From JAKSCF01 sp028279945 (lineage in GTDB: Bacteria > Bacillota > Clostridia > Peptostreptococcales > JAAYPU01), in NCBI GenBank assembly GCA_028279945.1, contig JANQMT010000139.1, positions 1 to 33,447 on the forward strand: a stretch of DNA of 33,447 bases, given 5' to 3'. The notes under the pieces were generated by a model. It searched no databases and was not told the DNA's origin. It saw nothing but the letters and a program-made list of their open reading frames with translations. This document shows positions 1 through 7,262 of the stretch, piece by piece. Both the position numbers and the translations under genes were made by a program. How positions within the stretch are numbered: the first letter of the stretch is position 1; each line of letters begins with the position of its first letter.

Positions 1-1
1 C

Positions 2-184
2 ATCAATCCATTAATTGGATCTGCAGGGGTATCTGCAGTTCCTATGGCAGCACGTGTATCTCAAGTTGTGGGACAAAAAGAGAATCCTTCTAATTTCCTA
101 CTCATGCATGCGATGGGTCCAAATGTTGCAGGTGTAATCGGATCTGCTGTAGCAGCAGGCGTATTACTTTCATTATTTAGCTAA
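2..184 (+). CDS. Sodium ion-translocating decarboxylase beta subunit, C-terminal end (partial)
   Basis: The frame opens before the window and gives 60 residues ending at TAA 182-184. The visible end reads NPLIGSAGVSAVPMAARV, then HAMGPNVAGVIGSAVAAG and a hydrophobic C-terminus. This is the typical end of the OadB/GcdB/MmdB family, the membrane subunit that couples decarboxylation of a carboxybiotin carrier to sodium export. Which decarboxylase (oxaloacetate, glutaconyl-CoA or methylmalonyl-CoA) cannot be told from this fragment, because the other subunits lie upstream. A terminator follows at once. The next gene, birA, would biotinylate the carrier subunit, so the neighbourhood makes sense, although the terminator separates the two. 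Confidence 0.85.
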   Translation: MNPLIGSAGVSAVPMAARVSQVVGQKENPSNFLLMHAMGPNVAGVIGSAVAAGVLLSLFS

Positions 185-210
185 AAGCAAATATTGGTAT
201 ATATATTCCA

Positions 211-240
211 GGGACGGTAGAAAATATCTACTGTCCCTTT
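211..240 (+). terminator. Rho-independent terminator of the decarboxylase gene
   Basis: GGGACGGTAGA (211-221) pairs with TCTACTGTCCC (227-237), with one G-T wobble and a short AT loop, followed by only three T residues. The stem is strong and the T tract short, so some read-through into birA is possible. Confidence 0.7.
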
Positions 241-260
241 CGTGATTTAAAAATTCTAGG

Positions 261-280
261 GTTGGGTCTCCATGCCCGAC
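261..280 (+). repeat. Dispersed 20-nt hairpin repeat, copy 1
   Basis: This 20-mer matches 5700-5719 at 18 of 20 positions (consensus GTYGGGTCTCNATGCCCGAC). Each copy folds into a 7-bp stem with a six-base loop. The position-3 difference (T or C) keeps a pair with the facing G. Neither copy is followed by a T run. Function unknown. Confidence 0.6.
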
Positions 281-281
281 C

Positions 282-311
282 TAGCTGGGATCCTGTATAG
301 GATACCAGCTA
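282..311 (+). other. Hairpin directly upstream of the birA ribosome binding site
   Basis: AGCTGG (283-288) pairs with CCAGCT (305-310), and ATCCT (290-294) with AGGAT (299-303), around a GTAT loop with one G/A mismatch. It ends nine bases before the birA SD. The hairpin at 1501-1523 before coaX has the same style (AGCCGG/CCGGCT, also followed by AA), so the two may be related. Confidence 0.5.
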
Positions 312-330
312 AATGAAATGGGGAATCTTA

Positions 331-1317
331 ATGAAAGATTTGATTATAAAAGAGCTTATAGAAAATAAAAATACATTTATTTCCGGTCAAGAAATAAGTA
401 ATAAATATAAAATTACAAGAGCAGCAGTATGGAAGCATATTAAGAAGTTAAAAGAGGAAGGCTATGATATAGAATCGGTGACCAATAAAGGATATCGTTT
501 AATTGAAGAACCGGATAAGCTTGAAACAGCATATTTAGACTTTGAAAAAAATTGGATAATAGGAAAAGAATATTTATATTTTAAAGAGATTGATTCAACC
601 AATGCATTTGCTAAGAAGATTGCCATGGATAAACAAGAAGGAACGATTATATTAGCAGAAAAACAAACAAAAGGAAAAGGGAGATTAGGCAGGATTTGGA
701 CTTCTGATGAAGAGGTAGGTATCTATATGACTGTAATATTAAAACCCGACATGCTGCCTTCTGATGCTGTTATGATGACGCAGGTAGCAGCAGCAGCGGT
801 AGTCAAAGCAATGCAAGATACCTTTCAATGTGATGCTAAAATAAAATGGCCTAATGATATCATTTTAGATAATAAAAAAGTATGCGGCATATTGACGGAA
901 TTAAGTGGTGAGATAGAAAGCCTAAACTATATTATTTTAGGTATAGGCGTTAATGTTAATCAAATAGATAAGGATTTTACTGAGGAACTTCAAGACAAAG
1001 CAACTTCAATAAGAATTTGCCTTGGAGAAAAAGTTTACAGAAAAAAACTTTTTCTTACAATTTTAGATAACCTGAATAAGATGTATAAAGCCTTTGCAAA
1101 TGAAAAATCTCTAGATAATGTTATGGATATCTGTAGGCAGCATTCTGCAACTCTTGGTAAAGATGTCAGGGTATCTAAGAATCATACAATTATAGAAGGA
1201 AAAGCAATTGATATAACCGATAGAGGGGGATTAGTGATTCAAGATAAGGCAGAAAATCAAACGGAGATTATATCAGGAGAAGTTTCTGTTAGAGGTTTAT
1301 ATCGTTATGTAGATTGA
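331..1317 (+). CDS. birA: Bifunctional biotin-[acetyl-CoA-carboxylase] ligase / biotin operon repressor
   Basis: BirA makes biotinyl-5'-AMP and transfers biotin to the lysine of carrier domains; the long bacterial form also binds DNA. The protein is 328 residues. Residues 1-60 are a winged helix-turn-helix (SGQEISNKYKITRAAVWKHI). The ligase motif GKGRLGRIWTS is at about 115-125, KWPND at 172-176 and CGILTE at about 185-190. The C-terminal domain is the usual SH3-like fold with SGEVSVRG. ATG 331 is chosen over ATG 313 because GGGG at 320-323 is well spaced for it and MKDLIIKELIE is the normal family start. The visible client is the biotin-dependent decarboxylase just upstream. I see no clear biotin operator here. 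Confidence 0.95.
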   Translation: MKDLIIKELIENKNTFISGQEISNKYKITRAAVWKHIKKLKEEGYDIESVTNKGYRLIEEPDKLETAYLDFEKNWIIGKEYLYFKEIDSTNAFAKKIAMDKQEGTIILAEKQTKGKGRLGRIWTSDEEVGIYMTVILKPDMLPSDAVMMTQVAAAAVVKAMQDTFQCDAKIKWPNDIILDNKKVCGILTELSGEIESLNYIILGIGVNVNQIDKDFTEELQDKATSIRICLGEKVYRKKLFLTILDNLNKMYKAFANEKSLDNVMDICRQHSATLGKDVRVSKNHTIIEGKAIDITDRGGLVIQDKAENQTEIISGEVSVRGLYRYVD

Positions 1318-1320
1318 TGT

Positions 1321-1349
1321 TTGACAAAACAAACACAAACCTTCATAAT
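1321..1349 (+). promoter_or_regulatory. Sigma-A promoter for coaX
   Basis: TTGACA at 1321-1326, a 17-base spacer, then CATAAT at 1344-1349, only four bases after the birA stop. Predicted start is near 1356, exactly where the structured leader begins. Confidence 0.75.
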
Positions 1350-1356
1350 AGGTTTA

Positions 1357-1501
1357 AGATATATTGGAATATAGTCCAAATGATGCGTTTTACTATTCCC
1401 AAATCTGTTAGATCACTTCGGCAGGTACATTAGGTACCTGCCATGTCTTGCGTTATAGAAAACCATATCATTTGGATGGGAGACTTTATTCCGTATTATA
1501 T
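1357..1501 (+). ncRNA. Unclassified structured RNA (coaX 5' leader or independent small RNA)
   Basis: The sequence folds on itself over its whole length. GGAATA (1366-1371) pairs with TATTCC (1487-1492). TCCAAATGAT (1375-1384) pairs perfectly with ATCATTTGGA (1467-1476). GTTTT plus CTAT (1387-1396, one bulged A) pairs with ATAG plus AAAAC (1455-1463). A large asymmetric bubble follows (1397-1419 facing 1443-1454), containing a mini-hairpin ATCT-GTT-AGAT. The tip is a 9-bp stem GGCAGGTAC/GTACCTGCC (1420-1428, 1434-1442). The closing stem, open centre and apical stem resemble a short 6S RNA, but I do not recognise a 6S or riboswitch consensus. It could be a cis-regulatory leader of coaX. Confidence 0.5.
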
Positions 1502-1530
1502 AGCCGGTGTTCTGTACCGGCTAAGTAATA
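1494..1530 (+). other. Second hairpin of the coaX leader
   Basis: TAGCCGGT (1501-1508) pairs with ACCGGCTA (1516-1523) around a 7-base loop, extended by TATTA/TAATA (1494-1498, 1526-1530). Its lower part overlaps the A/T-rich base of the preceding long fold, so the two structures could compete. There is no T run, so it is not an intrinsic terminator. Confidence 0.5.
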
Positions 1531-1567
1531 TAAGCATTACATATGCGGGTCGTCATAGGAGGAAAAT

Positions 1568-2338
1568 ATGTTACTTACTTTTGATGTAGGAAATACAAAC
1601 ATAGTTTTGGGGGTATTTCATAACAAAAAATTAATTCAAAGTTGGCGATTAAAAACTGATAAAAATAAAAGTGCTGATGAATATGGCATGATTATAAACC
1701 AGTTGTTTCAATATGAGGGTCTTACAATCAAAGAAATTGATGATATTATCATTTCAACGGTTGTGCCGCCTGTTGTTTATACCTTACAGCATATGTCAAA
1801 AAAATATTTTAATAAGCGCGCTATTGTTGTAGGACCTGGTATAAAAACAGGAATGGTGATTAAATATGACAATCCAAAGCTTATCGGCTCAGATAGAATT
1901 GTTAATGCTGTAGCCGCATACGAAAAGTATGGAGGACCGCTTATTGTCGTTGATTTTGGAACAGCGACTACTTTCTCAGCGATTTCTTCTATAGGAGAAT
2001 TTTTAGGAGGAACCATAGCACCGGGATTAAAGATATCCAGTGATGCTTTGTTTGAAAAAACAGCAAAGCTGCCTAAAGTTGAATTGGAAACACCGGGATC
2101 AGTAATTTGTCGAAATACAGTTGCAAGTATGCAATCCGGTTTGGTATACGGTCATATGGGATTAGCACAGTTTATTATTAATAGAATGAAAAAGGAATTA
2201 GAGGTAGAAGAAGGAATAAAAGTCATTGCAACAGGTGGGTTATCAACTCTAATTGCAAATGAAATTGATGCAATTGACCATGTGGATAAATTGTTGACAC
2301 TTCAAGGCTTAAGACTTATATATGAGAGAAACAAATAA
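1568..2338 (+). CDS. coaX: Type III pantothenate kinase
   Basis: This enzyme phosphorylates pantothenate with ATP, the first step of coenzyme A synthesis, in the cytoplasm. The 256 residues are the normal length for CoaX. The ASKHA-fold phosphate loop DVGNTN is at 6-11, GSDRIVNAVAAYEKYGG lies around 107-123 and DFGTATT at 129-135; a glycine-rich ATGGLS segment follows near the C-terminus. The start is fixed by AGGAGG at 1557-1562. The gene has its own promoter (1321-1349) and a long, strongly folded leader. The stop codon is followed almost immediately by a MITE-like repeat. Confidence 0.96.
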   Translation: MLLTFDVGNTNIVLGVFHNKKLIQSWRLKTDKNKSADEYGMIINQLFQYEGLTIKEIDDIIISTVVPPVVYTLQHMSKKYFNKRAIVVGPGIKTGMVIKYDNPKLIGSDRIVNAVAAYEKYGGPLIVVDFGTATTFSAISSIGEFLGGTIAPGLKISSDALFEKTAKLPKVELETPGSVICRNTVASMQSGLVYGHMGLAQFIINRMKKELEVEEGIKVIATGGLSTLIANEIDAIDHVDKLLTLQGLRLIYERNK

Positions 2339-2340
2339 AT

Positions 2341-2462
2341 CAATTAATAATTAATAATGAACAATTTAGGTGGTTTTTGCTGTGCAAAAACTTAAGCTAA
2401 ATTACTAATGAAGGTTTTGCTAACAAAACCATCCATAATTATTAATTATTCACTATTAATTA
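2341..2462 (+). mobile_element. MITE-like palindromic element, copy 1
   Basis: The left end (CAATTAATAATTAATAATGA) is an approximate inverted repeat of the right end (ATTATTAATTATTCACTATT). Inside are two hairpins: TTTTTGC-TGT-GCAAAAA and GGTTTTG-CTAA-CAAAACC. The same architecture, and the shared phrase TTTTGCTGTGCAAAA, recur at 15045-15172. It has no coding capacity of its own. Small non-autonomous transposable element is the best guess. Confidence 0.65.
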
Positions 2463-2479
2463 AAATAGTTGGTGATGAC

Positions 2480-3445
2480 ATGAAGATTGGGAATTTGGTT
2501 CTTAACAATCCATTTGTATTAGGACCAATGGCAGGTGTTACAGATAGCGCTTTCAGAAGAATTTGTAAAAGTTACGGTTGTGACTTGGTTTTTTCTGAAA
2601 TGATCAGCTCAAAGGGGTTGTATTTTGACGATCATAAAACAGAACGATTGTTAAAGATAAGTGAAGAGGAAGGGCTCGTAGCTTTACAGATATTTGGTTC
2701 TGATCCTAGTATTATGGCATTTGCTGCAGAAAAACTGTCCCATAGAAAAAATGAGATATTAGATATTAATATGGGATGCCCTGTTCCAAAGATAGTGAAA
2801 AATGGAGATGGGTCTGCGCTTCTCAAAGACCCTAAATTACTTAAAAAAATTGTTGAAGCAGTTGTAAAAGCAGCCGGCAAGCCTGTTTCTGTGAAAATAA
2901 GGACAGGATGGGATAAAAATAGTATAAATGTATTGGAAATTGCTAAGATTATTGAAGATAGCGGCGCATCCTTCATTACGGTTCATGGTAGAACCAGGGA
3001 ACAATTCTATAGTGGACAAGCAAATTGGGAACTGATCAAACAGGTAAAAGAATCTGTAGATATTCCAGTAATAGGAAGCGGTGATGTTTTTACTAAATTG
3101 GAGGCTGTTAGGATGCTCCAAGAGACCAATTGTGATGGTGTCATGATAGCCAGAGGTGCACAAGGGAGACCCTGGATATTTGAGGAAGTTTTATCTGCTT
3201 TACGCAACCAACCGTATCAAGAACCCAGTATTGAAGAAAAAATAATAACAATCAAAAAACATCTACTGTTGTTAATAAAAGACAAAGGTGAATATGTGGC
3301 CATACGTGAAATGAGAAAACATTTAGGATGGTATTTTAAAGGATTGCGTCACGCAACAGAAATAAGACGCAGAGTGAATGAAATCGATAATAAAGATGAG
3401 ATAATATTAATGCTTGATGAATATGCAAGAAAAAATATTGAATAA
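2480..3445 (+). CDS. dusB: tRNA-dihydrouridine synthase
   Basis: This flavoenzyme reduces uridines in the tRNA D-loop to dihydrouridine with FMN and NAD(P)H. The 321 residues match DusB. GPMAGVTDSAFRRI at the N-terminus starts the FMN-binding TIM barrel. DINMGCP contains the catalytic cysteine (C100). Next come VSVKIRTGW, VHGRTREQFYSG, IPVIGSGDV and the phosphate-gripping ARGAQGRPW, then a C-terminal helical domain that binds tRNA. The open frame extends 24 codons upstream to 2408, but that part is encoded by the MITE-like element. ATG 2480 has a suitable GGTGAT just upstream and gives the family start MKIGNLVLNNPF. The neighbour greA has its own promoter. Confidence 0.95.
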   Translation: MKIGNLVLNNPFVLGPMAGVTDSAFRRICKSYGCDLVFSEMISSKGLYFDDHKTERLLKISEEEGLVALQIFGSDPSIMAFAAEKLSHRKNEILDINMGCPVPKIVKNGDGSALLKDPKLLKKIVEAVVKAAGKPVSVKIRTGWDKNSINVLEIAKIIEDSGASFITVHGRTREQFYSGQANWELIKQVKESVDIPVIGSGDVFTKLEAVRMLQETNCDGVMIARGAQGRPWIFEEVLSALRNQPYQEPSIEEKIITIKKHLLLLIKDKGEYVAIREMRKHLGWYFKGLRHATEIRRRVNEIDNKDEIILMLDEYARKNIE

Positions 3446-3452
3446 CATAATC

Positions 3453-3483
3453 TATCCTTGGCTGGCAATGCTTGACAAGGATA
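3453..3483 (+). other. Inverted repeat straddling the greA -35 box
   Basis: TATCCTTG (3453-3460) and CAAGGATA (3476-3483) form a perfect 8-bp inverted repeat, and the right arm overlaps the -35 hexamer. It could be a weak terminator for dusB or an operator for greA-lysS; the sequence alone does not decide. Confidence 0.4.
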
Positions 3484-3500
3484 CTTATCTATTTTATAAT
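3472..3500 (+). promoter_or_regulatory. Consensus sigma-A promoter for greA-lysS
   Basis: TTGACA (3472-3477), a 17-base spacer and TATAAT (3495-3500): both hexamers are perfect. Predicted start is near 3507, leaving an AT-rich leader of about 155 bases before greA. Confidence 0.88.
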
Positions 3501-3662
3501 ATTTCGAATGAAAAAAGTAATGATATGAATTACATTAATGAAAAATTTTTTTATTACAGCATTGAATATTTTAATCGTATCAACATATAATTAATAAAAA
3601 TTCATAAAAATGAACAGCAGCGATAATTCTGAATTCATCAAAAATGAAAAGGAGCGAATACG

Positions 3663-4136
3663 ATGACGGATGAAGTTTTATTAACCAGAGAAGGGTACAA
3701 CAGAATTGAAACTGAACTTGAAAATCTTGTGACAGTAAAAAGAAAAGAAGTAGCGGAAAGAATAAAAGAAGCAATTTCTTTTGGTGACATCAGTGAGAAT
3801 TCAGAATATGATTCTGCAAAAAGCGAGCAGGCCGACTTGGAAGAGAAAATTGCTAAGTTAGAAAGCATGCTAAGAAAAGCAATTATTATTGATGAAGAAG
3901 GTATTTCTTTTGATCAAGTCAATATCGGTGTAAAAGTAAAAATTAAAGACTTGGAATACGATGAAATCATCGACTACACGATTGTAGGATCTACTGAAGC
4001 AGACCCTTATGAATATAAAATATCTAACGAATCACCTGTAGGAAGCAGCCTTATAGGAAAAAAGGTTGGCGATACTGTGGAAATTCAAGTCCCAGATGGC
4101 GTAATAAAATATGAAATACTTGAAATATATAAGTAA
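3663..4136 (+). CDS. greA: Transcription elongation factor GreA
   Basis: GreA enters the secondary channel of RNA polymerase and triggers cleavage of backtracked transcripts. The protein is 157 residues, the normal length. The N-terminal half is an antiparallel coiled coil carrying the signature GDISENSEYDSAKSEQADLEEKI, with the acidic tip residues that place magnesium at the active site. The C-terminal half is the FKBP-like domain (IVGSTEADP, SPVGSSLIGKKVGD). ATG 3663 has a clear AAGGAG upstream. lysS follows 20 bases later with no terminator between, so the two share the promoter at 3472-3500, an arrangement common in Firmicutes. Confidence 0.97.
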   Translation: MTDEVLLTREGYNRIETELENLVTVKRKEVAERIKEAISFGDISENSEYDSAKSEQADLEEKIAKLESMLRKAIIIDEEGISFDQVNIGVKVKIKDLEYDEIIDYTIVGSTEADPYEYKISNESPVGSSLIGKKVGDTVEIQVPDGVIKYEILEIYK

Positions 4137-4156
4137 ATAGGTGGTGTAATGACAAA

Positions 4157-5632
4157 ATGAGCACAGAGCAAAATATTTCAGAAGTCCTTCAAGTCAGAAG
4201 AGACAAGCTTCAAAAACTTAGAGATCAGGGAAGAGATCCCTTTATAGCAGAAAAATATGATGTCGATGCTTTTAGTCAAGATATTAAAACCAATTTTGAT
4301 GCCATGGAAGGTCAGCAAGTATCTATGGCAGGAAGAATCATGGCAAAGCGTCAAATGGGTAAGGCCTCCTTTATTGACATTCAGGACAAGCAAGGGAGAA
4401 TTCAATGCTATGTTCGAAAAGATGCCATTGGTGAAGAAGAATATGAACGATTTGTTACATATGATATCGGTGATATTGTAGGCATAAAAGGCAGCGTATT
4501 TAAAACCAAACAAAATGAAATATCCATTAAAGTAAGTGATTTAATACTTCTATCTAAATCACTGCAGATATTACCGGAAAAGTTCCATGGTCTAAAAGAT
4601 ACTGATTTAAGATATCGACAAAGATATGTGGATCTTATTGTCAATCCGGAAGTTAAAAACACTTTTATGCTTAGATCAAAAATGATTAAAGAAATTAAAA
4701 ACTTCTTGGATGACAGAGATTTTATTGAAGTAGATACACCAATACTGAGCCCTATAGCTGGTGGTGCTTCTGCTCGACCATTCATTACACATCACAATAC
4801 CCTGGATTTAGATATGTATCTTAGAATAGCCAATGAGTTGTATCTAAAAAGATTAATCGTTGGTGGTTTTGATAGAGTATATGAAATGGGTAGAATGTTT
4901 AGAAATGAAGGTATGTCTATCAAACATAACCCTGAATATACAGCTATAGAAATGTATCAAGCATATGCTGATTTTGATGACATGATGGAATTAACAGAAA
5001 ATTTAATATCTCAAGTTGCTCAAAAAACATTGGGAACAACGAAAATTAATTACCAAGGAAAAGACATTGATTTAACACCTCCTTGGAAAAGAATGAGCAT
5101 GGAGGAAGCAGTAAAAGAATATATAGGTGTTGATTTTTCTGAAATCAATACAGACGAAGAAGCTATAAAAGTTGCTAAAGAAAAGCATATAGAAGATGCT
5201 GAAAAGATGACTCGAGGATATGTCATTAATGCATTGTTTGAAGCATACTGTGAGGACAAACTGGAGCAGCCAACTTTTATAACCCATCATCCGGTGGAAG
5301 TCTCACCTCTAGCTAAGCGTGATCCTAATGACCCTAGGAGAACCAATCGTTTTGAGGCATTTATAAATACTTGGGAAATAGCCAATGCTTTCTCAGAGCT
5401 GAATGATCCAATTGATCAAAAGCAAAGATTTGAAGATCAGCTGAAACAAAGAGATGCCGGGGATGAAGAAGCTCACATGATGGACGAAGATTTTGTAAAT
5501 GCTTTAGAAGTAGGCCTTCCGCCAACAGGCGGCTTAGGGATTGGTATAGACCGAATGATTATGTTATTAACAGACTCACCATCCATAAGAGATGTGATAT
5601 TATTCCCAACCATGAAACCGATAGATAAGTAA
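4157..5632 (+). CDS. lysS: Lysyl-tRNA synthetase, class II
   Basis: LysS charges tRNA-Lys with lysine. The protein is 491 residues, normal for the class II enzyme. An N-terminal OB-fold anticodon-binding domain (about 55-150, VSMAGRIMAKRQMGKASFIDIQD) precedes the class II catalytic core. Motif 2 is in RVYEMGRMFRNEGMSIKHNPEYT and motif 3 in GLGIGIDRMIMLL near the C-terminus. ATG 4157 lies ten bases after AGGTGGTG. An earlier ATG at 4148 reads into a stop after three codons. It is co-transcribed with greA and ends at a terminator 16 bases after the stop codon. Confidence 0.97.
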   Translation: MSTEQNISEVLQVRRDKLQKLRDQGRDPFIAEKYDVDAFSQDIKTNFDAMEGQQVSMAGRIMAKRQMGKASFIDIQDKQGRIQCYVRKDAIGEEEYERFVTYDIGDIVGIKGSVFKTKQNEISIKVSDLILLSKSLQILPEKFHGLKDTDLRYRQRYVDLIVNPEVKNTFMLRSKMIKEIKNFLDDRDFIEVDTPILSPIAGGASARPFITHHNTLDLDMYLRIANELYLKRLIVGGFDRVYEMGRMFRNEGMSIKHNPEYTAIEMYQAYADFDDMMELTENLISQVAQKTLGTTKINYQGKDIDLTPPWKRMSMEEAVKEYIGVDFSEINTDEEAIKVAKEKHIEDAEKMTRGYVINALFEAYCEDKLEQPTFITHHPVEVSPLAKRDPNDPRRTNRFEAFINTWEIANAFSELNDPIDQKQRFEDQLKQRDAGDEEAHMMDEDFVNALEVGLPPTGGLGIGIDRMIMLLTDSPSIRDVILFPTMKPIDK

Positions 5633-5647
5633 AACGAATATAAATAA

Positions 5648-5676
5648 ATGCCCGATATCAATCGGGTATTTTATTT
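5648..5676 (+). terminator. Rho-independent terminator of greA-lysS
   Basis: ATGCCCGAT (5648-5656) pairs with ATCGGGTAT (5661-5669) around an ATCA loop, then a T-rich tail. Flanking A-rich and T-rich tracts extend the stem. Confidence 0.85.
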
Positions 5677-5699
5677 ATGCAAAGTGTCAAACTAAATGT

Positions 5700-5719
5700 G
5701 TCGGGTCTCAATGCCCGAC
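5700..5719 (+). repeat. Dispersed 20-nt hairpin repeat, copy 2
   Basis: Matches 261-280 at 18 of 20 positions. It folds as GTCGGGT against GCCCGAC. It lies between the lysS terminator and the asnS promoter, where an extra terminator would be redundant. Confidence 0.6.
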
Positions 5720-5786
5720 TTGATCCATAATAACTTAAAATTTAAGGTTTTCTTAAACTAAATCTTAAATCCAAAGGTTGTTTTGC

Positions 5787-5815
5787 TTTACAGAAAAAGG
5801 TCAAAAATATATAAT
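5787..5815 (+). promoter_or_regulatory. Sigma-A promoter for asnS
   Basis: TTTACA (5787-5792), 17 bases, TATAAT (5810-5815). Predicted start is near 5822, about 30 bases before the asnS start codon, which rules out the longer open frame beginning at 5778. Confidence 0.8.
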
Positions 5816-5852
5816 ATCACTTAGAAAAGAGACATTGTGGAGGAGTGTTAAA

Positions 5853-7244
5853 ATGATAATAGCAGAAGTAAAAGAAATATTTAAAAATCCGGAAAAATAT
5901 ATAGACAAAAAAATCACTGTAAAAGGATGGGTAAGAACCCATAGAAATTCTAAACAATTTGGTTTTATCGAATTAAATGATGGCACATCTTTTAAAAATA
6001 TACAGTTGGTTTATGAAAGTGATATGGATAACTTTGATGAGATATCTAAAATTACCATTGCATCTGCCTTAATCGTTAAAGGAACTTTAGTTGCTACACC
6101 GGAGGCTAAGCAGCCTTTTGAAATAAAATGCAGTGAAGTTGAATTAGAAGGCGGATCTGAAAAAGACTATCCGCTTCAAAAAAAGAGACATTCTTTTGAA
6201 TTTTTAAGAGAGATTGCACATTTAAGACCGAGAAGCAATACCTTTTCAGCTGTATTTAGAGTACGATCCATAACGGCTTATGCCATACATAAGTTTTTCC
6301 AAGAAAGAGGTTTTGTCTATGTACATACACCCATCATTACAGGCAGCGACTGTGAAGGTGCGGGGGATATGTTTAGAGTCAGTACATTGGATATGAATAT
6401 GCCGCCCAAAAATGATTCAGGTGAAATAGACTTTTCTCAAGACTTTTTTGGTAAAGAGACGAACTTGACGGTCAGCGGGCAGCTTGAAGGGGAAGCATAT
6501 GCATTGGCCTATAAAAAAATCTATACTTTCGGACCCACCTTCAGGGCAGAAAATTCAAATACATCCAGACATGCGGCAGAATTCTGGATGATTGAGCCTG
6601 AGGTAGCCTTTGCTGATTTAAAAGATAACATGCAGCTGGCTGAGGATATGATTAAATTCATTATCCAATATGTAATGGAGAATGCACATGATGAAATTAA
6701 GTTTTTTAATGCTTTCATTGATAAAGGACTGGTAGATAGGCTTAACAATGTCATGAATTCAGATTTTGAACGCATTACTTATACAGAAGCCATTGAATTG
6801 CTGGAAAAAGCGGACAAAGAATTCCAGTTTCCTGTAAAATGGGGTATTGATCTTCAAACAGAGCATGAAAGATATATTACAGAAGAAGTATATCAAAAAC
6901 CGGTTTTCGTTACCAATTATCCAAAAGATATCAAAGCATTTTATATGAAGCTGGATGATGATGATAAAACGGTAGCTGCTATGGATTTACTTGTTCCCGG
7001 AGTCGGAGAGATTATCGGGGGCAGTCAAAGAGAAGACCGATATGACTTACTTATAGAAAGAATAAAAGAAATGGGATTAAACGAGGAAGATTATTGGTGG
7101 TATTTGGATCTAAGAAAATATGGTGGTGCCCAACACTCAGGCTATGGTTTGGGTTTTGAAAGAATGATCATGTATTTAACAGGTATGGGTAATATCAGAG
7201 ACGTCATCTCTTTTCCGCGAACACCAAAATCGGCAGAATTTTAA
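5853..7244 (+). CDS. asnS: Asparaginyl-tRNA synthetase
   Basis: AsnS charges tRNA-Asn. The protein is 463 residues, typical for bacterial AsnRS. Residues 1-110 are an OB-fold anticodon domain (ITVKGWVRTHRNSKQFGFIELNDG). The catalytic core has HTPIITGSDCEGAGDMF, the AsnRS-style NLTVSGQLEGEAYAL, motif 2 in TFGPTFRAENSNTSRHAAEFWMIEPE and motif 3 GLGFERMIMYLTGMGNIRDV. The ECAD-type asparagine signature and absence of a GAD insertion argue for AsnRS over AspRS. ATG 5853 follows GGAGGAGTG and lies just downstream of the promoter. The next gene starts 18 bases after the stop, so the two gate proteins are likely co-transcribed. Confidence 0.95.
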   Translation: MIIAEVKEIFKNPEKYIDKKITVKGWVRTHRNSKQFGFIELNDGTSFKNIQLVYESDMDNFDEISKITIASALIVKGTLVATPEAKQPFEIKCSEVELEGGSEKDYPLQKKRHSFEFLREIAHLRPRSNTFSAVFRVRSITAYAIHKFFQERGFVYVHTPIITGSDCEGAGDMFRVSTLDMNMPPKNDSGEIDFSQDFFGKETNLTVSGQLEGEAYALAYKKIYTFGPTFRAENSNTSRHAAEFWMIEPEVAFADLKDNMQLAEDMIKFIIQYVMENAHDEIKFFNAFIDKGLVDRLNNVMNSDFERITYTEAIELLEKADKEFQFPVKWGIDLQTEHERYITEEVYQKPVFVTNYPKDIKAFYMKLDDDDKTVAAMDLLVPGVGEIIGGSQREDRYDLLIERIKEMGLNEEDYWWYLDLRKYGGAQHSGYGLGFERMIMYLTGMGNIRDVISFPRTPKSAEF

Positions 7245-7262
7245 TAATACGGTTGGTAAAAA

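Noticed and set aside
1357..1501. Known riboswitch (TPP, FMN, SAM, cobalamin, glycine, purine, c-di-GMP)
   Set aside because: None of the core motifs of these classes that I know appears in the leader; left as unclassified.
2341..2462. Rho-independent terminator for coaX
   Set aside because: The fold is a palindromic element with AT-rich inverted ends and a second related copy, and no hairpin is followed by a T run in the right place.
2632..3207. Antisense open frames over dusB (and similar ones over clpC, radA and the permeases)
   Set aside because: No SD, no recognisable family, fully covered by a convincing sense gene; typical shadow frames.
5778..5852. 25-codon upstream extension of asnS
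   Set aside because: It runs through the -35/-10 promoter; the SD GGAGGAGTG serves ATG 5853.
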